A stretch of 21,878 bases of DNA, from assembly GCA_030849075.1 (NCBI GenBank), contig JASAOO010003099.1, positions 1 to 21,878 on the forward strand, in the 5' to 3' direction. Both the position numbers and the translations under genes were made by a program. Positions within the stretch are counted from its first letter, which is position 1, and every line of letters begins with the position of its first letter. Positions 1-7,041 of this stretch are shown piece after piece. The notes beneath the pieces are model-generated. The model saw only the letters and a program-made list of their open reading frames with translations. It did not search any database and was not told where the DNA came from. This DNA is from Zelonia costaricensis (taxonomy: Eukaryota > Euglenozoa > Kinetoplastea > Trypanosomatida > Trypanosomatidae).

Positions 1-78
1 GACCTGCTGGTGACGTACCCGCTGCCGGTGGCGCAGTACGAGAACATGAGTGCGCCGGTGCGGTGGTCGATTCCGTGA
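1..78 (+). CDS. Stealth-family protein, 3' end only (upstream tandem copy)
   Basis: Only the last 25 codons and a TGA are in the window; the gene begins outside it. The first 50 bases differ at a single base from positions 4451-4500, which encode the same segment near the C-terminus of the complete Stealth-family gene downstream (Leu-Leu-Val-Thr-Tyr-Pro-Leu-Pro-Val, then Gln-Tyr-Glu-Asn-Met-Ser). After that shared block the two diverge: this copy ends with a short Pro-Val-Arg-Trp-Ser-Ile-Pro tail, while the downstream copy has about 18 more residues, basic and Trp/Lys/Pro-rich. This indicates tandem paralogues. The function is inferred only from the relationship to 1619-4555. Whether the rest of this copy is intact cannot be seen. 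Confidence 0.85.
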   Translation, partial: DLLVTYPLPVAQYENMSAPVRWSIP

Positions 79-498
79 AAGACGCGATGTTGATGCCGGC
101 GAGAAGTGCACGGAGCGCTGTCGTACGTGCGGCTGAAGGGGCAATACTAGAGGCAGAAAGGGGTGCTGTTGTCTGCTGATAGGCCCTCATTGTGAACACT
201 GCATGGGCTCGCATCGTGTTCGCTGTTTCGTGTGCGTGCGCTAGGGATTCCTCAGCGAATGCGTCTTCCCTTTTTTGTTTTTTCTCCGTGAAGGGCTGCA
301 AGCGTCGTTTGGGCTGACGTGCTCGGCGCAGTTCTCGCATCTCCCTTTCTGTGAGCGTGCTTGGTGTGCGTGTGGGTGCTTAAGTGTGTGCTTGTCCCTT
401 CTTGGGAATGCTGTGCTCCCCTAACCTGGTATGCGCGCCTTCTGCTTCATTCTCGGCCTACGAAAAAGCTCGCGACTGAGATTGCGTTGAAGTCGAAG

Positions 499-533
499 TG
501 TGTGCGCGCGTGCGTTTGTGTGTGTGTGTGTGT
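499..533 (+). repeat. TG-rich tract downstream of the partial Stealth gene
   Basis: A TG/CG-rich stretch ending in a perfect GT run (516-533). A second TG tract lies at 933-949. Confidence 0.92.
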
Positions 534-1125
534 AGCGCACATCACCGCGAATTCGATCTGCACAACAGCGCCGGGAAAACAGAGAAGAAAAGCGAAGCGA
601 GCTTGCTGCAAGTGCTTCGCCGCACCTCGCGTGCAGGTCGACGAGTACCGGCAAGCACTCAGCGCGTCATGAACACCCTTGGTCGGTGTTCGCTACGGAG
701 CGGCTTTCTGGAATACTCACGTACTCGAGAAACGAAAAAGGAGTGAGTGAGGGGGAGGGGGAGGGGGAGAGTGGCGAGAGTGAGAGTCAGCGGGTGTGGT
801 GTCGCTCGTCTGAGCGCCTCCGCCTCATGTCCGGATGCCCTCGTTAAGGCATCCAATGGCGGTTTGCCTCGCCCGTATTGCCCTTCGAGGCCTCAGCGAC
901 TTACCCCCCCCCCTCAGCTGCGCCATGTGTAAGTGTGTGTGTGTGTGTAGCTGGTGCTTCGCCCACGGTCTACACGGGTCAAATCTCCCATGTCCACGTG
1001 CTGCATTGACCTCCTCACATGCTGTCACAACCTCCGTTCTCGTCGCTCCTGCACATTACGGTGTCGATTGCTGATGGCTGCCACCTGCTTGAGTGCAGCT
1101 TGCGGACGAGTCGCCAGAGCTTTGC

Positions 1126-1178
1126 TACACACACACACACACACACAGACACACACAAACACACACAAACACACACAC
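1126..1178 (+). repeat. CA repeat upstream of the complete Stealth gene
   Basis: A long CA tract with occasional G or extra A interruptions, about 440 bases before the gene's ATG. Confidence 0.95.
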
Positions 1179-1555
1179 GTACAAGGTGTTCGTGATCACT
1201 CTCTGCCCACGCTTCTCTCTACCCAAACTCTCCCGTGCGCTCCTGCAGCCACGCCGGTGATTGTTGTGCTTCTGACAAGCGTCGCGTCGTTCATGTCGTT
1301 GTGGGCAGTCGGTGAGCTGCCGTCCACATAGCAGAAGAAGAAAAAGGAATAGACGGCAGGAGTCGATAATCCGCACCGTGCTCGTGATGCACGGCAGCTC
1401 ACGGCCGGTGGTAGTCACGACTCTGCGCGACTTGTGCGAATCACCTCCGCAAAGCACTGTTGCTGTCCACAGCTCTCCCTGCGGCATTTTGTTTTCGAGT
1501 GTCCGCTGCGCATCTGTTGTCGATTTCCGACGCTGCTTTAGACCCGCCCTCCCCC

Positions 1556-1616
1556 AGCTGCTCGGCATCATCGTCTAGCTTTCTTTCCCCCCTTGACTCT
1601 CTCGGTTGTGTTGTAG
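1556..1616 (+). promoter_or_regulatory. Candidate spliced-leader acceptor sites for the complete Stealth gene
   Basis: Two candidate acceptors lie ahead of the ATG at 1619. The AG at 1556-1557 ends a C/T tract and shares the 13-mer CCTCCCCCAGCTG with the leader of the gene at 17087; it would give a 5' UTR of about 61 nt with no ATG inside. The AG at 1615-1616 follows a longer pyrimidine tract (1575-1612) but would leave only two bases before the ATG at 1619. If the second site is the main one, translation from the in-frame ATG at 1760 becomes more likely. Confidence 0.45.
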
Positions 1617-1618
1617 AC

Positions 1619-4555
1619 ATGCGCTTTCCGCGCCTGCGCACCACCCACGCGGGGCCCTCCGCCCCACCTCCGTCGTCCGACACCGAGAGTGTTGTGGTGC
1701 CGACCCACGACGCGCGCCGCCCGCGAAGCCCCTCGCGGCCGCCGCTGAGGCCCTCTGCCATGTTGTCGCCGTCCCTCACTGCCAACTTTGCCGGCACGTG
1801 CCTGTTCGCCTGCCGTGCGTGTTGCTGCACGTGTTGGTGTCTGCGCGTGCGCCGGCAGCACATCCGTCGCTGGTATCGCTGGCTGAGCAAGCGCCGGCTT
1901 GTGTGGGTCGCCGTGGCCGTGCTCGTTGCCATCTTCCTGCTCACGCTCGGCGTCTGCGCGGTGCTTCTCGCTGCGCTGACGTGGGAGACTGCGTGGACGC
2001 AGCGGCACGTGGCGCCGTGGCTGCAACACCTCTTTGACCGAAGCTTCTCTGCCGTCGTGCCTGGCGCCCTCGCCCCGCGCGAGCCGGCGCGGCTGCGCGG
2101 CTTGCGCGTGGTGCCCCGCACACCGCTGACGGCGGATGTCGGCGGTGGAGCGGCAGCCACGAGCTCGAAGGCGCGACTAGCCGCCCGCCTCGAGGCGCTC
2201 TACGGTGACTCGCTGCTGCTGTACACGTTTGTGAACGGCACCGAGGATAACCACGTCTTCCGCCGGCTGACGCTGATGTCCTGCCGTGACTACATCCACA
2301 GCGTAGAGGTGCAGCTCGCCTTGAACGGGGCCGTCATGGACGGCCAGGGCACCGTGGACGTGTGCACAACAGCGATACAGCGTGCCAAGACGAATGCGGA
2401 GGTCCTCGCGATGGTGGCGGGACGCGCAGGGGCCACCGTCACGACGCGCGACCGCGAGACGGACGAGCTGCGGCACAGCCTGCGCAGCGTGGAGCAGCAC
2501 ATGCAGTGGCACCGCGGCCGCGTGGTGATGGTGTCGCCCGGGCACCACCCGACGTGGGTGGACGGGGCGAAGAACTTCCTGTCGGGGATGTGCGGAGGCG
2601 CCGCGGCGCAGGAGATGCGGTCACGCGGCGCACACCTGCGCGTGACGACAGTGCACCAGGATGCGCTGATGCCCACCTACGCACGGCCCTCTCTGAACAC
2701 CAACGCCATCGAGCAGCAGCTGTGGCGCGTGCGCAACATCACACCGGTACACGTGTACATGAACGACGACTACTTTGTGAACCGCGACGTTGCGATCACA
2801 GACCTGCTCAACGAGTACGGCGGCACGATTGTGCGGACGGAGTCGGGGCTCATTGCGGAGGCGAACACGGCGAACGTGAGTGCGCGTTCGTGGGCGGCGG
2901 GGGTGTCGAGCACCAACTTCTTTACCACGGAGGAGCTGGACCTGCGACACGAGGACGAGATTCCAGCAGCAGTGGTGCGGCTGTGGCAGCAGCAGGAGCC
3001 TCGTCTGACGGAGTGGGACTTGGACGCGGTGCAGCGCGGCGAGGAAGCGCTGCCCGAGGTTCGTGACCCTGACCCGCGCAGCGCGATGTTTGTACTGCTG
3101 GAGAGCCTCGACACCGACCCGCCGCAGCGCCGCCTGAAGATGCCGGAGTTCGCCGGCCCATCGGAGGTGCTCGCCGCCTACGCAAGTCGGGAGTTTGGTG
3201 TGCTGCGGCCACGGTTTTTCGCAACGCACGCGCCGTTCGTGTACTGCACAAACATGCTGCGCTTTTTTGCCCTGCGCTTCCAGCGCGAGTTCGCGCGCTC
3301 GGCCGTTGTCCACCGCAGCCGCTCCGCCGTGGACCTGTACATTCCCTTTCTGTACAACGCCTTCATCATGGCGCGGCCGTGGCAGGCCTCACCTCGATTT
3401 CCGGCGTACATGACGCTGCGGCAGAAGCTCGCTGAAGAGGCCGCACGTGCCTCTGGTGCCCCGGCCGGTGTCGCGCAACACGCAAACGCCTCGGTGCACG
3501 CGCTGGCAGAGGGCATCACCCTTCGCAACGGCACCATTATCCTGGACAACTGCGACGGGTGCGCGCCGGCGACGATGCTGGTCGGGCCGCAGCACAGCGG
3601 GGCCCTGTTCGGGGCCTTCTCGGACGACACAACCGAGAACGCCGATTTCGTAGCGGCGATCCGCCGCACGAGGCCGCTATTCTTTAACGTGAACGCGGGC
3701 CTGACGAAGCCAGACGCGGCGGCGCAGCTCCGGCAGTTTCTGCGCGAGAAGTTCCCCACGCCGTCGTACCTCGAGACACACGCGGAGGCCAACAGCACGT
3801 CACTGCCAAGCACGTTCGATGCCCTGATGGCGCTGCCGGTCGTGGGCCTCGTGTCGTACGAGGAGGGTGCGTGTCCGCTGGTGCGCAGTCTTGCGCTCGC
3901 GTTTGCGGGGCATCACCGCGGGCCGGTGCGAGTGAGTGTGCAGCGCCACGGGGAGGGCGAGGTGGACCCCACGCTGGAGGAGGTGCGCGAGGACTTGCAC
4001 TACGTGCAGCAGAGCGCCATGACGACGGCAGCGTGCAGCTACGCCGACCACGTCACTGTCATGCCGTCACGGCGTGGGGAGGCGCTCGAGGCGCTCGCCG
4101 CTCGCGTGCTCAAGGACATCCGCGGCGGCGCAGCCCCAGCTGCCGACCCCCCGGGCGTGGCGCTGCCTTCCACATGTGGGCGATCTGGTGGCACTGGCGG
4201 TGGTGACGGCGCGGTGCCCACGTCGGGGATGCGCGTGCGCGGGTTCGTGGTGGACGCGCGGACGCCAGGGGTGCCGATACGCAACATCAAGCCCATCGCC
4301 ACAGCTCTGGCTGTGCCTGCGCAGACGCTTGCGCTGGAGGACTTCCGCGCGGTGCGTGTGGGGCCCGCAGCGGACGACGTGGTGCTGGTGCTGTCGCGCG
4401 GGGACGCTGCGGCGGCGGCTGTGCACTGGGTTGCGGGCGCGTCGGAGAGCGACCTGCTGGTGACGTACCCGCTGCCGGTGCCGCAGTACGAGAACATGAG
4501 CGCAGACGCACGCTGGCACGAATGGAAGCCGCCCAAGAGCACGGGTGCGGCGTGA
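1619..4555 (+). CDS. Stealth-family membrane protein, putative sugar-1-phosphate transferase
   Basis: This is a 978-residue protein if started at the first ATG of the frame; the open frame upstream has only non-ATG codons. The next in-frame ATG, at 1760 (residue 48), is a real alternative. A Cys-rich patch (seven Cys between residues 61 and 74) precedes one strong membrane segment (about 95-120), giving a type II topology typical of Golgi transferases. The four Stealth regions follow in order: CR1 near 199-208 (YTFVNG), CR2 about 282-390 (DELRHSLRSVE, then NTNAIE at 360-365 and VYMNDDYF at 379-386), CR3 about 534-585, and CR4 about 687-719 ending FPTPSYLE. Known Stealth proteins include the GlcNAc-1-phosphotransferase GNPTAB and bacterial capsule hexose-phosphate transferases. 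By inference this enzyme may move a sugar phosphate, perhaps Man-1-P, in Leishmania phosphoglycan assembly, in the Golgi lumen. A second copy lies directly upstream. The family call is firm; donor and acceptor are not shown. Confidence 0.88.
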   Translation: MRFPRLRTTHAGPSAPPPSSDTESVVVPTHDARRPRSPSRPPLRPSAMLSPSLTANFAGTCLFACRACCCTCWCLRVRRQHIRRWYRWLSKRRLVWVAVAVLVAIFLLTLGVCAVLLAALTWETAWTQRHVAPWLQHLFDRSFSAVVPGALAPREPARLRGLRVVPRTPLTADVGGGAAATSSKARLAARLEALYGDSLLLYTFVNGTEDNHVFRRLTLMSCRDYIHSVEVQLALNGAVMDGQGTVDVCTTAIQRAKTNAEVLAMVAGRAGATVTTRDRETDELRHSLRSVEQHMQWHRGRVVMVSPGHHPTWVDGAKNFLSGMCGGAAAQEMRSRGAHLRVTTVHQDALMPTYARPSLNTNAIEQQLWRVRNITPVHVYMNDDYFVNRDVAITDLLNEYGGTIVRTESGLIAEANTANVSARSWAAGVSSTNFFTTEELDLRHEDEIPAAVVRLWQQQEPRLTEWDLDAVQRGEEALPEVRDPDPRSAMFVLLESLDTDPPQRRLKMPEFAGPSEVLAAYASREFGVLRPRFFATHAPFVYCTNMLRFFALRFQREFARSAVVHRSRSAVDLYIPFLYNAFIMARPWQASPRFPAYMTLRQKLAEEAARASGAPAGVAQHANASVHALAEGITLRNGTIILDNCDGCAPATMLVGPQHSGALFGAFSDDTTENADFVAAIRRTRPLFFNVNAGLTKPDAAAQLRQFLREKFPTPSYLETHAEANSTSLPSTFDALMALPVVGLVSYEEGACPLVRSLALAFAGHHRGPVRVSVQRHGEGEVDPTLEEVREDLHYVQQSAMTTAACSYADHVTVMPSRRGEALEALAARVLKDIRGGAAPAADPPGVALPSTCGRSGGTGGGDGAVPTSGMRVRGFVVDARTPGVPIRNIKPIATALAVPAQTLALEDFRAVRVGPAADDVVLVLSRGDAAAAAVHWVAGASESDLLVTYPLPVPQYENMSADARWHEWKPPKSTGAA

Positions 4556-5470
4556 TGGTGGGAGCGGCGAAGATGGTGCATAGCGTTGACGTAAAGCAGG
4601 TGCAGGGAGGTGGTGTACGTGTGTGGGTGTGTGGCTGCGCCGCCTCACCCCTCGCGTGGTCTCCCTCCTCGACGCGCGTCTCGCTCGTTTCCCTGCCACT
4701 CTTCCCCCCTCGCACAGACGGACGCGGGCAGCGCGTCAACAGCCGTCTCAGCCCCCCCCCCATCCCCAGTCCGGTGCGGTGTTCTCGTTACAGGGAGAGA
4801 TCGAAGGGCGGCGGCGAGGGCCCCAACCGCCGCGGCGAACGCTCGCCGTGTGAAAGGAAGGAGGGCGGAGGGCTTGACTCAGCGGTGAAGCCTGTGAAAG
4901 ATGCGGGGGCGGGGGGTGGGTGGGGACCCTGCAACGTCCCGTCCATGTGCGTACGTGTGGCTTGTGCTTTTCCGTGTTCTTCCCTTCCTTCTTTTCCCCC
5001 TCCTGCTCCTCATGTGCTCCCAACGAACAAAGAAAATGGCAAAGACGGGAGTGTGTGTGCCGCAGCATCGATGGAACCTCTTCGTGTCCACCGTCCCCCC
5101 CCCTCCCCCCCACACACACACATTGTGCGTCGGTCTCTGACCGGTGCAGGTGGCTGTATGGCAGCTCACCGTGTAGACGCGTAGCTTGGCCCGCCGTCAC
5201 CCCCCCCCCCCGGGGCTTCTCGCAGGCCCTGCACAACGCACGCGACGACTTCTCCGATACATTTTTTTCCTACATCGCTTTCGGCTCTCCATCGCGATCG
5301 AGCTTACTCGAAGCAACTCAACCGCCAAACTTGATTGCCACCGACGCCAACGGTGCGTTCACCACCACACCAACCTCGTTGATTTCCCGCTCCTTCGCAC
5401 GTCTCGAGGCCACGTAACAAGTCCTTTCTGTGCCTCCCCCAAAAAAGCAAGAAACGCGAAGGCGGCCACC
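4556..5470 (+). other. Intergenic region, Stealth gene to UFM1
   Basis: This 0.9 kb has no credible gene. A TG-rich stretch (4611-4634) follows the stop codon within 60 bases, and a short CA run (5111-5122) with C-runs lies further down. The frame of UFM1 stays open upstream to about 5186 but contains no ATG there, so it is not evidence for a longer protein. The candidate acceptor for UFM1 is the AG at 5446-5447, after the pyrimidine tract at 5421-5440; a second is the AG at 5407-5408. Confidence 0.65.
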
Positions 5471-5773
5471 ATGAGCTCTGCTGGAGTACCGACGGCGCCG
5501 AGTGGCAACAAGGTCACGTTCCGTGTGATCCTCACCTCCGAGCGCAGCCAGCCGTTCCGCGTCATCAGCATTGCCGAGGAGGCGCCGCTCACGGCGGTGC
5601 TGCGCTTTGCGGCCGAGGAGTTTGGCATCGCCTCGGTAGACTCCATGGCAGCCACGACGAAGGACGGGACGGGCATCAACCCGGCGCAGACGGCTGGCAC
5701 GGTGTTTATGAAGTACGGGCAGGAAATCCGGCTCATCCCGCGCGATCGCGTCGGGGGCGCCCGCTGCTGCTAG
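5471..5773 (+). CDS. UFM1: Ubiquitin-fold modifier 1 (UFM1)
   Basis: This 100-residue protein is a small ubiquitin-like modifier. UFM1 is activated by UBA5, passed to UFC1 and attached to lysines by UFL1, after a UFSP protease trims its C-terminus. The body carries the family signature almost unbroken: the Ala-Val-Leu-x-Phe-Ala-Ala-Glu-Glu-Phe helix (42-51), the GINPAQTAG turn (68-76) and the IPRDRVG end (89-95). Gly95 matches the exposed C-terminal glycine of the mature human protein. Two differences from human UFM1 stand out: about 11 extra N-terminal residues rich in Ser/Pro/Gly, and a tail after Gly95 of five residues (GARCC) rather than two. The start is the first ATG in the frame, in a purine-at-minus-3 context (GCCACCATG). 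Neighbours give no sign of a UFMylation cluster. Confidence 0.96.
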   Translation: MSSAGVPTAPSGNKVTFRVILTSERSQPFRVISIAEEAPLTAVLRFAAEEFGIASVDSMAATTKDGTGINPAQTAGTVFMKYGQEIRLIPRDRVGGARCC

Positions 5774-5811
5774 GCTGCAGCGGCTGGCGCGGATGTGTCT
5801 GCTGCTTCCTC

Positions 5812-5852
<41 letters not shown>

Positions 5853-5853
5853 G
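5812..5853 (+). repeat. TG dinucleotide tract downstream of UFM1
   Basis: An alternating T-G stretch, perfect from about 5817 to 5847, lies in the probable 3' UTR of UFM1. It fits the window-wide pattern of TG repeats on the coding strand just after stop codons. Confidence 0.95.
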
Positions 5854-6229
5854 CTGCCCGGCTCCGCTTTCGCTCTGTCTGTGTGCACACCGCAGCGACA
5901 TCCCCACCCCGTCGGTCGCCCCACGTCCTTCTCCAGCAGTGGGTGTTCGCCTCCTCGACGCGTCCCCCCCCCCCTTAATAGCCCCCCTCCTTTGTCGTCT
6001 CTCGGGTGCATTGTCGTTCTTCTTCCTCCAACACAGCCCCCCACCCTCTCTCTGCAGGCTGCTCGCTGGCTTGCCGGTGCGTCTGCCGGGGGTGTGGAGT
6101 GTGGTCAGCCCGACGTGGACGCGTTGTGCGCGCATCTGTGTGAAGACTCAACCGCAGCTCGGGGCTGCTGATTACGTGATGCAGCTAAGAGTGAAGAAGA
6201 AAGGAAAAAAAAAGGCCACCTGCACACAA

Positions 6230-6249
6230 CGGGGGTCGTGTAACCCCCG
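6230..6249 (+). other. Short perfect hairpin in UFM1 3' flank
   Basis: CGGGGGT at 6230-6236 pairs with ACCCCCG at 6243-6249 around a six-base loop. It follows an A-rich block. Seven G/C-rich pairs could form in RNA, but a stem of this size can occur by chance in such sequence. Confidence 0.4.
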
Positions 6250-6679
6250 ACGGACGAGATGGGCTTCTCGCGGCAGTCGGCCTGCCTTTTGGCAGCACTC
6301 ACTCTGGATGTCTGTCTGTGTCTGTGTCTGTGGGTGTGTGTAGGGGGGGGGGGTAGCAGGCGTGTTGGCAAGAACGGGAGCTCTCCCGCCACCGCGCGAT
6401 GCCCTCCCTCCTTCTCCCACTCCCCTCTCACCCCCGACGGACCGGCAGCGTGAGGCGGGCATCTCACGGTGCATTGCTTGCGTCGCTCGTCTCGCTAGGC
6501 AGGCTCGCCGCTCGTCCTCGTTGGCTCGCGCTCCCGTCTCGCTCAGCATCGACTTTGTCACCCTCTTTTGTTTTCTGTGGACTGTCACGCTGCCGCGCCG
6601 CGCCCCCTTTCCACCGTCCCTCAACCGTGTCTTCGCCCCGGGTCTCTTTCCCACTACGCCCTTCTTTCTCTCTCTCGCA

Positions 6680-6725
6680 TACACGCACACACCTGCACAC
6701 ACACATTCACACACATTCACACACA
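6680..6725 (+). repeat. CA-rich tract, upstream of the gene at 7042
   Basis: An imperfect CA repeat interrupted by ATT and CTG steps. A second, perfect CA run lies at 6899-6920. Both sit on the upstream side of the next gene. Confidence 0.9.
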
Positions 6726-6898
6726 AAGCACAGCACAGCACACGACGCTCATCTCTTCGTCAACTCCGATCCCCCGCGTCTTGTCACCCTCCCTCTTCCA
6801 TCCCGCTGGACAGCTCGGGTGCGGAATCGCTCCCTCTTCTGTGCCCTCCTCAGCATCACTGTCCCCTCCCTCTCTTCCTCACTTTCACGCGCACATTC

Positions 6899-6920
6899 AC
6901 ACACACACACACACACACAC
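6899..6920 (+). repeat. CA dinucleotide tract ahead of the splice acceptor at 6995
   Basis: A perfect alternating C-A run of about 22 bases, 75 bases before the candidate splice acceptor. Confidence 0.95.
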
Positions 6921-6952
6921 GCGCACGTGATCCGGCGGAGTGGGTGCTGCTG

Positions 6953-6995
6953 CGCTCTGCCTTTCTCTTCACCCTTTTCCGTCGTTCTTCTACAG
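6953..6995 (+). promoter_or_regulatory. Spliced-leader acceptor for the gene at 7042
   Basis: A pyrimidine-dominated tract (6953-6993) is closed by the AG at 6994-6995, the first AG after it. The predicted 5' UTR is 46 bases and has no ATG, which supports the ATG at 7042. In-frame codons further upstream are non-ATG and would be removed by this splice. Confidence 0.75.
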
Positions 6996-7041
6996 AGACA
7001 CACAACACGTACACTCACTTATCACGTCACGCGCCACCGCG

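Larger units (their letters stand above)
79..1618 (+). other. Intergenic region between the two Stealth-family genes
   Basis: This is 1.54 kb without a credible coding region. The short open frames here start at non-ATG codons or run through microsatellite sequence. In order it holds: mixed 3'-UTR-like sequence, a TG tract (499-533), a purine-rich stretch with three G5 runs (724-790), a second TG tract (933-949), a long CA tract (1126-1178), a short A-rich purine block near 1329-1350, and the pyrimidine-rich leader of the next gene. The 3' part should contain the polyadenylation zone of the upstream copy and the splice acceptor of the downstream copy. Confidence 0.7.
5774..7041 (+). other. 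Intergenic region, UFM1 to the CxxC/RGG protein gene
   Basis: This 1.27 kb has no credible gene. A long TG tract (5812-5853) starts about 40 bases after the UFM1 stop. An A-rich purine block (about 6188-6214), a short hairpin (6230-6249), a second TG-rich stretch (6309-6340) with a G11 run (6343-6353), and two CA-rich stretches (6680-6725 and 6899-6920) follow. Open frames here read through the microsatellites as Cys-Val or His-Thr repeats and are not taken as genes. Confidence 0.65.

Noticed and set aside
1460..1618. Upstream extension of the Stealth gene frame by 53 codons
   Set aside because: The extension begins at TTG and has no ATG. The region holds pyrimidine tracts and AGs typical of a leader.
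5186..5470. Arg-rich N-terminal extension of UFM1 resembling a mitochondrial presequence
   Set aside because: The frame is open but starts at TTG and contains no ATG before 5471, so a normal translation start is lacking. Acceptor-like AGs lie within it, at 5407-5408 and 5446-5447.
6940..7041. Longer start for the 7042 gene
   Set aside because: Position 6940 is GTG and lies upstream of the clear acceptor at 6994-6995, so it would not be in the mature mRNA.
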